A stretch of DNA of 64,000 nucleotides from Rhodoplanes sp. (GTDB lineage: Bacteria; Pseudomonadota; Alphaproteobacteria; Rhizobiales; Xanthobacteraceae): contig NZ_JACAAX010000030.1 in the NCBI RefSeq assembly GCF_013377085.1, forward strand, positions 1 to 64,000, given 5' to 3'. Position 1 is the stretch's first letter; the number at the start of each line of letters is the position of its first letter. Positions 30,656 to 39,284 of this stretch are shown here, in pieces. Both the position numbers and the translations under genes were made by a program. The notes beneath the pieces were generated by a model, which was not told the DNA's origin, did no database searches, and was given only the letters and a program-made list of their open reading frames with translations.

Positions 30656-31582
30656 TCACGCGGCCGTCGGGTCGCGCTCCCACGGCGGAACCGGCGAGAA
30701 CAACTCGGCGAGGAGATCGATCATGGCGCGCACCTTGGCGGGCGGTCGGCGGTCGGCCGGATAGGCGGCGAAGACGCCGGCCATCGGCACCGGCTCCTCG
30801 TCCAGCGTCAGCGGCACCAGGAGACCGGCGCGGATCTCGCGCCCGACCAGGAAGTTCGGCATGTAGACGATGCCCTGGCCGGCCACCGCCGCCACCACCA
30901 GGGCGTCGCCGTTGTTGGCTTTCAGGTTCCCCGAGACCTCGACGCTGTGGCGCCCGTCGCGGCCGAACGGCCAGCGCCCCGCGCCGACCGACTGCGCCAG
31001 CGTGTAGTCGAGGCAGTTGTGCCGGCCGAGATCCGCGATGGTGCGGGGCGTCCCGTGGCTGGCCAGATAGGTCGGCGCGGCGCAGACCAGGATGCGGCAC
31101 GGCGCCAGCCGGCGCGCCACCATGGTCGAGCTCTGCATCCGGCCGATCCGCACCACCATGTCCCAGCCTTCCTCGATGAGGTCGACGAAACGGTCGTTGA
31201 GGCCGAGATCGACGGTGAGGTCGGGGTGGCGGCGCGACAGCTCCGGCAGCAGCGGCGCGATCTCGTGGATGCCGAACGAGAAGGGCACGTTGAGGCGCAG
31301 CGTGCCGCGCACCTCGACGGTCTCGATCGAGGCTGCGGCGTCCGCTTCCTCGAGCTCGGCCAGGATGCGCTCGACCGATTCGAGATAGCGCCGCCCCGCC
31401 TCGGTCAGCGTCAGCCGCCGCGTGGTGCGGTGCAGGAGCTTGGTGCCGAGCCGCGCCTCCAGGGCAGCGAGGTGCTTGGTCGCCATGGTCTGCGACATGC
31501 CGAGCGCCCGCCCGGCCGCCGACAGGCTGCCGAGCGCCGCCACCCGGGCGAACACCTGCATTCCGGTGACGCGATCGAGCAT
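30656..31582 (-). CDS. LysR-type transcriptional regulator
   Basis: 308 residues. The DNA-binding region reads FARVAALGSLSAAGRALGMS then QTMATKHLAALEARLG, and the C-terminal effector domain is of the CrgA-like group. The start is MLDRVTGM at 31582. The gene is divergent from a DoxX-VOC-FMN reductase operon. A perfect palindrome (31592-31610) lies just before its start, which suggests it represses itself and controls the divergent operon. Relatives sense quinones or electrophiles. Confidence 0.9.
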   Translation of the reverse strand: MLDRVTGMQVFARVAALGSLSAAGRALGMSQTMATKHLAALEARLGTKLLHRTTRRLTLTEAGRRYLESVERILAELEEADAAASIETVEVRGTLRLNVPFSFGIHEIAPLLPELSRRHPDLTVDLGLNDRFVDLIEEGWDMVVRIGRMQSSTMVARRLAPCRILVCAAPTYLASHGTPRTIADLGRHNCLDYTLAQSVGAGRWPFGRDGRHSVEVSGNLKANNGDALVVAAVAGQGIVYMPNFLVGREIRAGLLVPLTLDEEPVPMAGVFAAYPADRRPPAKVRAMIDLLAELFSPVPPWERDPTAA

Positions 31583-31591
31583 TTTGGCTTC

Positions 31592-31610
31592 CTCACACCT
31601 TTGGTGTGAG
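31592..31610. promoter_or_regulatory. Palindromic operator between lysR and doxX
   Basis: CTCACACC-TTT-GGTGTGAG, perfect 8-base arms, lies 10 bases upstream of the LysR-type ATG and 92 bases upstream of the DoxX ATG. Its position over the leftward leader fits autorepression. Confidence 0.6.
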
Positions 31611-31701
31611 ATGATATCCTGCCTCGGGTAATAATCAAACCAGGGAAATGATGGCACATAAGGGCCATCGGAACGCGACGCTCACCCCCACGGAGGCATC
31701 C

Positions 31702-32127
31702 ATGATCGACGATCGTACCGCTCCCTATGCCGCTCTCCTGCTCCGCGTCAGCCTCGGCGCCCTGCTGCTGGCGCACGGGCTCCTGCTCAAGGTCCTGACC
31801 TTCGGGATTCCCGGCACGGTCGGCTACTTCGAGAGCATCGGCTATCCGGGCTTCTTCGCCTATCTGGTCATTCTCGGCGAGATCGGCGGCGGCCTCGCGC
31901 TGATCCTCGGCCTGTGGACCCGGCCGATCGCGCTCCTGCTGCTGCCGCTCCTGATCGGCGCCACCCTGCAGCATGTCGGCAACGGCTGGATGTTCGCCGG
32001 CAAGGGCGGCGGCTGGGAGTTCCCGGCGTTCTGGACCATCATGCTGGTCGTGCAGGCCCTGCTCGGCGACGGCGCCTTTGCCCTGCGGCCGTCTTTTCAG
32101 CAGCTCCGCATAGCCGAAGCGCGCTGA
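31702..32127 (+). CDS. DoxX family membrane protein
   Basis: 141 residues with four membrane spans. LRVSLGALLLAHGLLLKVLTF and YLVILGEIGGGLALILGLWTR-like segments are characteristic of DoxX/YphA proteins. CGGAGG precedes ATG 31702. DoxX proteins accompany redox and detoxification enzymes, and here the gene is first in an operon with a VOC protein and an FMN reductase. Confidence 0.88.
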   Translation: MIDDRTAPYAALLLRVSLGALLLAHGLLLKVLTFGIPGTVGYFESIGYPGFFAYLVILGEIGGGLALILGLWTRPIALLLLPLLIGATLQHVGNGWMFAGKGGGWEFPAFWTIMLVVQALLGDGAFALRPSFQQLRIAEAR

Positions 32128-32165
32128 CGCGCATTACCTCTCCGTCGACCGCACTGGAGGCTCGC

Positions 32166-32693
32166 ATGTCAAACGCGTCCACCCTCGACCGGATCGAGCC
32201 GGCGCTGACCCCGGCCCCGATCGATCCGGGCACCCGCATCGGCCACGTCCACCTCAAGGTGGCGGATCTCGATCGTGCGCTCGCCTTCTGGTGCGGTGTC
32301 CTCGGCTTCGAGCTGACGCAGCGCTACGGCAGCCAGGCGGCGTTCGTGTCCGCCGGCGGCTACCACCACCACATCGGCCTCAACACCTGGGAGAGCAAAG
32401 GCGGGTCGCCGCCGCCGCGCGGCACCACCGGGCTCTTCCATGTCGCGATCCTGTATCCGACCCGGGCGACGCTGGCCGACGCCCTGCGGCGCCTGATCGC
32501 CGCCGGGGTGCCGCTCGACGGCGCCAGCGACCACGGCGTCAGCCAGGCCCTCTATCTGCACGATCCCGACGGCAACGGCGTCGAGCTCTACTGGGATCGC
32601 GACGAGACCGACTGGCCGCGCTCGGCCGACGGCACGCTCGCCATGGTCACCCGGCCGCTCGATCTCGACAACCTGCTGACCGAGGTGGCGTGA
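32166..32693 (+). CDS. VOC-family protein (glyoxalase / extradiol dioxygenase-like)
   Basis: 175 residues. The first beta-alpha-beta-beta-beta module starts IGHVHLKVADLDRALAFWCG and the second TGLFHVAILYPTR. Metal ligands are His in GHVHLKV, the second-module His in FHVAI, and Glu in NGVELYWDRDE. SAGGYHHHIGLNTWES is typical of the CatE-like group, which can cleave ring-hydroxylated substrates or bind electrophiles. It is in an operon with doxX and an FMN reductase. Confidence 0.88.
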   Translation: MSNASTLDRIEPALTPAPIDPGTRIGHVHLKVADLDRALAFWCGVLGFELTQRYGSQAAFVSAGGYHHHIGLNTWESKGGSPPPRGTTGLFHVAILYPTRATLADALRRLIAAGVPLDGASDHGVSQALYLHDPDGNGVELYWDRDETDWPRSADGTLAMVTRPLDLDNLLTEVA

Positions 32694-32734
32694 CGCCACC
32701 GCCCCGGACCCGTTTCACTCAAGAGGAGACCCCC

Positions 32735-33286
32735 GTGAGCCAGATCAAGATCGCCGTCATCGTCGGCAGCCTGCGCCGCGACTCGTTCAACAAGAAATTC
32801 GCCGCCGCGCTCGCCAAGCTGGCGCCGGCGGACGTCACCCTGACCCCGGTCGAGATCGGCGACCTGCCGCTCTACAACCAGGACGACGACGGCAACCAGG
32901 CGCCGGCCGTGAAGCGGCTGAAGTCCGAGATCGCCGCCTCGCAGGGCGTCATCTTCGTCACGCCGGAATACAACCGCTCGGTCCCGGGCGTGCTGAAGAA
33001 CGCCATCGACAACGCCTCCCGCCCTTACGGGCAGAGCGCCTGGGCCGGCAAGCCGGCCGGCGTCATCGGCGTCTCGGTCGGGGCGATCGGCACGGCGCTG
33101 GCGCAGCAGCACCTGCGCAACGTCCTGGCCTATCTGGACATGCCGACGCTCGGCCAGCCCGAGGCCTTCATCCAGGCCAAAGACGGCCTGTTCGACGCCG
33201 ACGGCGCGATCGGCGCGGCGAGCCGCGGCTTCGTCAAGGGCTGGCTCGACCGCTACTTGGCCTTCGTGAAGACCCACGCCGGCTGA
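32735..33286 (+). CDS. NADPH-dependent FMN reductase (quinone/azo reductase-like)
   Basis: 183 residues from GTG 32735, with AAGAGGAG upstream. The flavodoxin-like fold is shown by IAVIVGSLRRDSFNKKFA (phosphate loop) and FVTPEYNRSVPGVLKNAID. ChrR/YieF-type enzymes carry out two-electron reduction of quinones or metals, which fits protection against quinones with the DoxX and VOC proteins. It is the last gene of the operon, followed by a REP-type repeat. Confidence 0.92.
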   Translation: MSQIKIAVIVGSLRRDSFNKKFAAALAKLAPADVTLTPVEIGDLPLYNQDDDGNQAPAVKRLKSEIAASQGVIFVTPEYNRSVPGVLKNAIDNASRPYGQSAWAGKPAGVIGVSVGAIGTALAQQHLRNVLAYLDMPTLGQPEAFIQAKDGLFDADGAIGAASRGFVKGWLDRYLAFVKTHAG

Positions 33287-33341
33287 GTCCCCGATTGCCC
33301 CCATTGGCTCGAAGTCAAGGTTCTGCGAGCCGCCAATTCTC

Positions 33342-33481
33342 CGTCATTCCGGGGCGCCGCCAACGGGTCCGGCCTTCGGCCGGCCCGATGACAGGCTCCG
33401 CGGCGAGCCCGGAATCCATACACACAGACCGGGGTTATGGGTTCCGGGCTCGCGGCCTGCCGGCCGCGCTCCGGAACGACG
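33342..33481. repeat. REP-type repeat (GTCATTCCGGGG family)
   Basis: The outer arms GTCATTCCGGGGCG and CGCTCCGGAACGAC and inner palindromes (GGTCCGGCC-TTC-GGCCGG and others) form a long intergenic repeat between the convergent FMN reductase and amidohydrolase genes. A related element is at 57741-57846. Confidence 0.6.
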
Positions 33482-33544
33482 AAGACCGGGGGTCATCGCC
33501 TCACTCGTCAAGTCAGCGCGTATGCGGTGGCCCCCGGGTCGCGC

Positions 33545-34579
33545 TCAGCCTCCCGCGACCTGGGCATCCCGGCCGGTGCCGCCGCCCCGAAGGCGGTGCC
33601 GGCCGAATGCGGCTTCGGCATTGGCGCACCGGATTTTCCGGCGCAGCGCCTCGTCGAGATGGCCGAGATCGTGGTCGGCGTCCGCCGCCCCCATCGGAAA
33701 CGGCCAATCGCTGCCGAGCACGATGCGATCCGCGCCCATCACCGTGATCAGATAATCGAGATAGGCCGGGTCGTGCACCAGGCTGTCGACGTAGAAGCGT
33801 CGCAGCGCATCGCGCGGCAAGAGCGTCCGCTCCGGCACGCCGGGTCGCTTGGTCAGCACGCCCTGTTGCCAGCGGCCCGCCAGTGTCGCGGCACAGCCGC
33901 CACCATGGGCCAGCACGATGGTGAGCCGCGGATGCCGCTCGAACACGCCGCCGAGGATGAAGTCGGCGGCCGCGAGCGTCGTCTCGTAGGGATTGCCGAG
34001 CAGGTTGCTCAGATAATGGCGGTCGAGCCGCGCATCCGGACACGTGCCCGGATGCAGGAAGGCCGCGAGCCCGCGTCGCTCGAGCACGGTCCACAGCGGC
34101 GCGTAGTCGGCGTCCGCGTAGCTGCGCCCCAAAAGCTCGGTGCCGATGACGACGCCGGCCCAAGACTCGTCCAGCGACTCGTCGAGCTGTTCGGCCACCT
34201 CGGCGGCGAGCGCCGGATCCTCGACCGGCAGATAGGCGAGCGGCCGCAGCCGCGCCCCGTGCGCCGCGCAGGCCTGGCGCAACCCGGCATTGATCATCGC
34301 GACATAGGCGCGGCGTTCGCCGGCGCCGAGATCGGGCCGGAAAAGCGGCGGCGGCACCGAGACGAGAGCGCCGTCGAGGCCGTCGCGGGCGACGCGATCG
34401 ACCAGCTTGTCGGCGTCCGAGATCGGATGCAGCGGCACGCCGTGGGCGCAGACCCGCAGCGTGCCGGCCGCCGTCGTCATGCCGAACACGGCCTTCTCGG
34501 CGACGGCCTCGACCAGCGCCGGCGGGATCAGGTGCGTGTGGACATCCCAACCGCCGAGATCAGTGGGCGTCTGCGTCAT
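33545..34579 (-). CDS. ACMSD-like amidohydrolase / decarboxylase
   Basis: 344 residues. Metal ligands of the ACMSD/gamma-resorcylate decarboxylase branch are seen: WDVHTHLIPP (H-x-H), AFLHPGTCPD, IVLAHGGGCAATLAG and RIVLGSDWPFPMG. These enzymes decarboxylate or hydrolyse ring-cleavage acids. It overlaps the upstream cupin gene by 20 bases and is the last gene of a leftward operon with two cupins, an FAH hydrolase, a RidA protein and a Ldh2-type dehydrogenase. The substrate is unknown. Confidence 0.88.
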   Translation of the reverse strand: MTQTPTDLGGWDVHTHLIPPALVEAVAEKAVFGMTTAAGTLRVCAHGVPLHPISDADKLVDRVARDGLDGALVSVPPPLFRPDLGAGERRAYVAMINAGLRQACAAHGARLRPLAYLPVEDPALAAEVAEQLDESLDESWAGVVIGTELLGRSYADADYAPLWTVLERRGLAAFLHPGTCPDARLDRHYLSNLLGNPYETTLAAADFILGGVFERHPRLTIVLAHGGGCAATLAGRWQQGVLTKRPGVPERTLLPRDALRRFYVDSLVHDPAYLDYLITVMGADRIVLGSDWPFPMGAADADHDLGHLDEALRRKIRCANAEAAFGRHRLRGGGTGRDAQVAGG

Positions 34580-35384
34580 CGGTGTACCAGGTCGGGCGCA
34601 CCGGATAGTGCGGGCCGTCGTAGATCTCGAGCAGGATCGAGGTCTCCTCGGCGATGGTCGGGCCGTGCACGCTGCCCTTCGGGTTCCAGTAGAAGCAGCC
34701 CGGCGTCAGCGTCGTCCCGGTCGGGATGTAGCGGTACTTGCCCGACAGGCAGAACATGAACTGATTGGAGGCGTGGGCGTGGGCCTCCGGCACGCCGGAG
34801 CCCTGCTCGAACTTGACCAGGCCGATCGAGGCACCGGTCTCCTCGTTGCGCCACAGCATCTTTTGCGACAGGCCGGCGAGCGATTTCGCCGCCCATTCCA
34901 GGTCGGCGGTCTGGATGAGGATTTCCTTGAAGGCGCTCATCGCGTCCGCCGGCATCGCGGCAGCGCCGCCGCCAGCCGGCTCGGCCTTCGCGGCTTCGGT
35001 CTTGGGGGCTTCCGCACTCGGCAACGGCGCCTCCTCGGGCGTCCAGGTGATGTGCTTCAGCTCGACCAGCCGGGCCAGATACGTGACCTTCGACTTGTTG
35101 GTCAGCTTGTGCACGGGCCGCATGCCGTCGATGAAGACGGTGTGGCCGGTCGGTTCGTATGTGTCGCGCTTGTCGCCGAAGATGGTCTCGACCTCGTTCT
35201 CGCCGCCGCCGAGCGAGATCACGGCGTAAGGATGGTAGTGGATGTGGAAATCGATGGTCTGGCCGGGCTCGAGCTTCACCTCCCAGACGCGGACGTGATC
35301 ATTTTCCAGCACGATGCGGTTGCCGATCTGGCGCAGCGTGACGCCGCGCTCCGCGGCGCGCTTCAGGCCGTGAATGTCGCTCAT
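34560..35384 (-). CDS. Bicupin protein
   Basis: 274 residues in two cupin domains. Domain 1 (residues 20-115) has FHIHYHPYAV and a late His in RPVHKLTN. An Ala/Glu/Lys-rich linker spans about 125-150. Domain 2 (160-270) has PEAHAHASNQFMFCLSG and KGSVHGPT. Ligand histidines are present in both, with Gln in place of the usual Glu in domain 2. The N-terminal half is about 60% identical by eye to the single-cupin protein encoded next to it, so it arose by duplication and fusion. The function is unknown and may be a dioxygenase or an isomerase. Confidence 0.82.
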   Translation of the reverse strand: MSDIHGLKRAAERGVTLRQIGNRIVLENDHVRVWEVKLEPGQTIDFHIHYHPYAVISLGGGENEVETIFGDKRDTYEPTGHTVFIDGMRPVHKLTNKSKVTYLARLVELKHITWTPEEAPLPSAEAPKTEAAKAEPAGGGAAAMPADAMSAFKEILIQTADLEWAAKSLAGLSQKMLWRNEETGASIGLVKFEQGSGVPEAHAHASNQFMFCLSGKYRYIPTGTTLTPGCFYWNPKGSVHGPTIAEETSILLEIYDGPHYPVRPTWYTDDADAH

Positions 35385-35428
35385 GGATCCTCCAGCGTGC
35401 GGGCGGGCAGCGCCCAGGTTGTTCGGGG

Positions 35429-35821
35429 TCATTCGGTCTCGGGAAGCTCGTGACTCGGCAGCGGCGCCGTCTCGGGCACCCATCGCACATGCTTGAGCTC
35501 GATCAGCCGCGCCAGATAGGTGGTCTTGTCGCGGTTGGTCAGGCGGTGCACGGGGCGCATGCCGTCGATCAGCACGGCGTGGCCGGACGGCTCGTAGGTC
35601 GTGCGCTTGTCGCCGAAGATCGTCTCGATCTCGTTCTTGCCGCCCGTGATGGCGATGACGACGTACGGATGAAAGTGGATGTGCCAGCCGAGCGTCTGCC
35701 CCGGCTCGACCCGCACCTCCCAGATGCGCACGTGATCGTTCTCCAGCACGATGGTCGAGCCGACATCGTCCAGCGTGATGCCGCGCGCCTGCGCGAGCTT
35801 CAGCCCGTGCCGATCGGTCAT
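35429..35821 (-). CDS. Single-domain cupin protein, paralogue of the bicupin N-half
   Basis: 130 residues. The cupin core VWEV-like strand (VRIWEVRVEPGQTLGWHIHF), HIHFHPYVVIAITGG and IDGMRPVHRLTN match the neighbouring bicupin's first domain throughout, including IETIFGDKRTTYEPSGHAV. The start at 35821 overlaps the FAH-hydrolase stop codon by four bases (ATGA). Co-expression with the bicupin suggests a hetero-oligomer or two steps on related acids. Confidence 0.85.
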   Translation of the reverse strand: MTDRHGLKLAQARGITLDDVGSTIVLENDHVRIWEVRVEPGQTLGWHIHFHPYVVIAITGGKNEIETIFGDKRTTYEPSGHAVLIDGMRPVHRLTNRDKTTYLARLIELKHVRWVPETAPLPSHELPETE

Positions 35822-36741
35822 GAGAACACCTCGCGCTCGCGCGTCCCGGCCCCGCGCACCGGCGAGTGCAGATCCGTCAGGGTCATCCGGTTGCGCAGCT
35901 CGCCGAGTCCGGTGCCGCGCACGACGACCTCCTCGCCTTCCTTGAGGAAACGCTGCGGGGTGCGCGCGTTGCCGACGCCGGCCGGCGTACCGGTCAGAAA
36001 CAATTCGCCGGCGTGCAGCGTCATGCCGGTCGAGGCTTCGGCGATCAGGGTCGGCAGGTCGAACGCCATCAGCCGGGTCGAGGCATCCTGAAGAACCTGG
36101 CCGTCGACGAGGCATTGCAGCGTCACGTCGCGCCAGTCGAGCGCGTCAGCCGTGACCACATACGGACCGATCGGCATGGTGCCGTCGACGCTCTTGCCCT
36201 TGAGCCACTGGCCACCATGGGCACGCTGCACGCTGCGCAGCGAGACGTCGTTGGCGAGGCAGTAGCCCCACACGTGATCCATGGCGTCGGCCGCCGCGAT
36301 GTTCCGTCCGGTCCGGCCGATCACCACGGCGAGTTCGGCCTCGTAGTCCCACTGATGCGACAGCGCCGGATCGAAGGCGATCGGATCATGCGGGCCGATG
36401 ACGGTATCGGGCCGCTTGGTGAAGAAGGTCGGATGGTCTGGCTTCGGCACGTCCTGGCCCTCGCGCCGGCCGAACCCCTCCTCGAAGTGATCCCAGTAGT
36501 TCCAGCCGGTGCAGAGGATATCGCGGCCGAAGCGGCCGATCGGCGGCAGCAGCCGCGCGGCGTCGAGCGCGAGGCGCTCGCGCGACTGCGTCGCCAGCCG
36601 GCGGATCTCGTCGCGCCCGTCGGCGCCGCCGAGGATCACGTCGACCAGATCGCCGATCGACTCGGGCAGCAGCGTCACGGTGTCGCCGTCGACGACGCCG
36701 AGGCGCGCAGCACCGCCGTGTCGGACGGCCGCGATCCTCAC
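35818..36741 (-). CDS. Fumarylacetoacetate hydrolase family protein
   Basis: 307 residues, GTG start overlapping the RidA stop codon. The C-terminal FAH domain (from about residue 75) has the acid triad DYEAELAVVIGRTG and the catalytic-site KGKSVDG region. TGMTLHAGELFLTGTPAGVG is the usual C-terminal signature. Members hydrolyse, decarboxylate or hydrate 2-oxo acids from ring cleavage. In this operon it is a candidate for the step after deamination. Confidence 0.9.
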   Translation of the reverse strand: MRIAAVRHGGAARLGVVDGDTVTLLPESIGDLVDVILGGADGRDEIRRLATQSRERLALDAARLLPPIGRFGRDILCTGWNYWDHFEEGFGRREGQDVPKPDHPTFFTKRPDTVIGPHDPIAFDPALSHQWDYEAELAVVIGRTGRNIAAADAMDHVWGYCLANDVSLRSVQRAHGGQWLKGKSVDGTMPIGPYVVTADALDWRDVTLQCLVDGQVLQDASTRLMAFDLPTLIAEASTGMTLHAGELFLTGTPAGVGNARTPQRFLKEGEEVVVRGTGLGELRNRMTLTDLHSPVRGAGTREREVFS

Positions 36742-37145
36742 GACTGCGCCTCGGGCACGACCGCGATGGCGTTGATCTCGATCAGGTACTCGGGCGAGGC
36801 CAGCTTGGTCACCTCGACCAGGGTCGAGGCCGGCAGCGGCGCCTTGAAATACTCGCGGCGGACTTTGTGGATCTGCTGGAAGTGCTCCATGTTGCGGACA
36901 TAGACGTCGACCCGGCAGACGTGATCGAGCGTGCCGCCCGCCGTCTCCATCGCCGCCTTGATGTTCTCGATGACCTGCCTGGTCTGCGCCTCGATGTCGC
37001 CGATGCCGGCGATGGTGCCGTCGGCGCGGCGCGCCGTCATGCCCGACACGAACACCAGCTTGCCGCGCGCCTCGACCACGGCGGCCTGGGCGTAATGGCC
37101 CAGCGGCTTGACCAGCTTCTCGGTCGAGAGTTCCTGCTTGCTCAT
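36738..37145 (-). CDS. RidA/YjgF family protein (enamine/imine deaminase)
   Basis: 135 residues. GKLVFVSGMTARRADGTI is the strand-loop near the active site, and DHVCRVDVYVRNMEHF plus the late STLVEVTKLASPEYLIEI contain the family's conserved positions (the usual Arg of the RidA subgroup is replaced here). Pathway-specific members act as 2-aminomuconate deaminases, which suits this operon. It follows the Ldh2-type gene by 26 bases. Confidence 0.88.
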   Translation of the reverse strand: MSKQELSTEKLVKPLGHYAQAAVVEARGKLVFVSGMTARRADGTIAGIGDIEAQTRQVIENIKAAMETAGGTLDHVCRVDVYVRNMEHFQQIHKVRREYFKAPLPASTLVEVTKLASPEYLIEINAIAVVPEAQS

Positions 37146-37171
37146 CGGTTTCGCCTCTTATTCGTGTGGTG

Positions 37172-38236
37172 TCACGCGATCGCGCGGCCGTCGCCCGCGT
37201 TCATCTGGTCGGACAGCCGGTCCAGCGTCGCAGCGACGCTCGCGGGCAGCCGCACCCGGCCGCCGCTCGCCTGGCGCCGGCGCCACTCGATCTCGCCGGG
37301 CGTGAACACCTGATCGACGCCGGGCGCGCGCGCCGAGCCGCGCACCCGCTCGCCGGCCAGCGCCGCATCACGGCGGAATGTTTCCGGGTCGCCGAAATGT
37401 CCGACGTCGATGGCGATGAAGAGATGCGCGCAGTCGTACGGCTCTGCCGCATCGCCGTAGAGCGGCTTGACGGCCTCGCCCCAGGCGCCGCCGGACAGGA
37501 GGCCGCACATCAGGTCGATCATGAAGGCGAGCCCGAACCCTTTCGGTCCGGCCGCCGGCAGCAGCATGCCGGCGATGGCCTCGCGCGGATCCGTGGTCGG
37601 GCTGCCGTCGGCGCGCGTCGCCCAGGTCGGCGGAATCGGCCGGCCGGATTTTTCCAAGAGCCGGATCTTGCCCATCGCGGCCTCGCTCATCGCCATGTCG
37701 AGGGCGAGCGGGGGTCCGTCGGCGCTCGGCAGCGCAATGGCGATCGGATTGTTGCCGACGACCCGCTCGGCGCCGCCCGGCGCTGGCATCAGCGGGCGCG
37801 TGTTGCACATGACGATGCCGATGCAACCGGCCGCCGCCGCGACGTTGGCGTAATGGCGCGCCACGCCGAAATGGAAGCCGTGTCGTACCGCGACGATGCC
37901 GGCGCCGAGCTGCTTCGCCTTGTCGACCGCGATGCCGATCGCCTGCCGGCCGGTGAGATGGCCGAAGGCATGGCCGGCGTCGAGCACCACGGCGATGCCC
38001 CGGTCGGACACCACCTCGGCGGTCTCGCGCCGCGACACCGAGCCCTTGCGCAGGCGATCGAGATACATCTCGACCATGGCGATGCCGTGCGAGGCGACGC
38101 CGTCCAGCTCCGCATCGACCAGCGCGGTCGCGACCGTGCGGGCTGCCGAGGCCGACAGGCCCGCCCCGACGAACAGCGCGGCGACCCGCTCGACCAGCGT
38201 TCCGGCATCGACCTCGACCGTACCGTCCGATGTCAT
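37172..38236 (-). CDS. Ldh2-type (malate/L-lactate/ureidoglycolate) NAD(P)H dehydrogenase
   Basis: 354 residues of the LDH2/MDG2 family, which is unrelated to Rossmann dehydrogenases. LVDAELDGVASHGIAMVEMY has the conserved His. VRHGFHFGVARHYA and VVGNNPIAIALPS form the cofactor-binding region, and GPKGFGLAFMIDLMCGLLSG the C-terminal one. It probably converts a 2-hydroxy acid to the 2-oxo acid. It is the first gene of the leftward operon after the GntR gene. Confidence 0.9.
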   Translation of the reverse strand: MTSDGTVEVDAGTLVERVAALFVGAGLSASAARTVATALVDAELDGVASHGIAMVEMYLDRLRKGSVSRRETAEVVSDRGIAVVLDAGHAFGHLTGRQAIGIAVDKAKQLGAGIVAVRHGFHFGVARHYANVAAAAGCIGIVMCNTRPLMPAPGGAERVVGNNPIAIALPSADGPPLALDMAMSEAAMGKIRLLEKSGRPIPPTWATRADGSPTTDPREAIAGMLLPAAGPKGFGLAFMIDLMCGLLSGGAWGEAVKPLYGDAAEPYDCAHLFIAIDVGHFGDPETFRRDAALAGERVRGSARAPGVDQVFTPGEIEWRRRQASGGRVRLPASVAATLDRLSDQMNAGDGRAIA

Positions 38237-38310
38237 GAAGCGGGACTCCTTACCCGGGGATACGAGATGACCTGTCAGCCGCGCGCGCGGCCGTGGCCGC
38301 AGGCGGCCGG

Positions 38311-39021
38311 TCAGATGGCGGTGAGCGCATTGGTGGCGGCGAGCACCTTGGCGGTGGTCTGGCGGATGTGGCTTTCGCACAGCCGGCACGCCGCCTCGGC
38401 GTCGCGCGCCAGAACGGCGCGCATCAGCCCTTCGTGCTCGCCGATGTCGTCGCGCGGCTTGGCCGTGAAGCCGATCGACAGGGCGACGTAGCGCTCGGCC
38501 TGGTCGAAAAGCTGGTCGCGGAACGCGCGCAGCAGCTCGGACGGGCACGCCGCCGACAGGCTCGCATGGAAAGCGCGGTGCTCGCGCCACCAGGCCCGCG
38601 AGATCTCGCCGGGCGCCGCCGGATCGGTCTTCTGCTGGCGCGACAGCCGATGGAAGGCGCCGAGGATCTCGGCCTCCCAGGCGACGTCGCCGGCCGCGAC
38701 GGCGCGGCGGAGCATCAGGGTCTCGATGTCGATACGGGTCTCGGTGAGGTCGGTCAGATGGGCCGGCGACACCGGCGAGACGCGAAAGCCCTTGTTCTCG
38801 GCGAGCGTCACCAGCCCTTCCGATTCGAGCCGCATCAGCGCCTCGCGCAGCGGGCTGATGCTCATCCCGTAGCGCTCGCGCAGCTCCTCCAGCCGCAGCC
38901 GCGTGTTGGGCCGCAGCCGGCATTGCAGGATGTCGGCGCGCAGGACATCCAGCGCGATTCCCCCCAGTGTCTGCGGTTCCGAGAGCTCGGCTCGTCCGCG
39001 GGCATTGCTCTTGATCGACAT
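38311..39021 (-). CDS. GntR family regulator, FCD subgroup
   Basis: 236 residues. Winged helix: LRADILQCRLRPNTRLRLEE then LRERYGMSISPLREALMRLE. The all-helical FCD domain follows, with metal/effector ligands around EHRAFHASLSAAC and LCESHIRQT. It is the gene upstream of the catabolic operon and divergent from the ABC importer. Two AT-rich palindromes in between (39098-39109, 39134-39147) are its likely operators. FCD proteins are released from DNA by a carboxylate. Confidence 0.92.
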   Translation of the reverse strand: MSIKSNARGRAELSEPQTLGGIALDVLRADILQCRLRPNTRLRLEELRERYGMSISPLREALMRLESEGLVTLAENKGFRVSPVSPAHLTDLTETRIDIETLMLRRAVAAGDVAWEAEILGAFHRLSRQQKTDPAAPGEISRAWWREHRAFHASLSAACPSELLRAFRDQLFDQAERYVALSIGFTAKPRDDIGEHEGLMRAVLARDAEAACRLCESHIRQTTAKVLAATNALTAI

Positions 39022-39097
39022 GGCAGTCCCGGTGTCGGCCCGGCACGACGCCGGCGCGTGCCTCCTGCTTAGCGAAGCGATTCCACAAAATCAAATG

Positions 39098-39147
39098 ATT
39101 TTATAAAATGTGTTGACTGAGGCTTGGAGAGGCGATCTTATAAAATC
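39098..39147. promoter_or_regulatory. Two GntR-type operators and the ABC importer promoter
   Basis: Site 1, ATTTTATAAAAT (39098-39109), is a perfect palindrome. Site 2, GATCTTATAAAATC (39134-39147), has one mismatch. Their centres are 37 bases apart. TTGACT (39113-39118) and TTATAA (39138-39143) form a rightward promoter, so site 2 covers the -10 and site 1 lies just upstream of the -35. These are the only AT-rich words in a very GC-rich region. Confidence 0.65.
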
Positions 39148-39284
39148 ACGGCCATCGACCGGAGACCCTCTCGATGGCCGGAAACGCGGCACCGTCGCGG
39201 TGAGTCCTGCCGGGCATTCACCGAACTCGTTTGGAAAGCGCCCCGCGCTGCGGCCGGCGGCATTGGCAGAGGAGCTCGAAGCAG

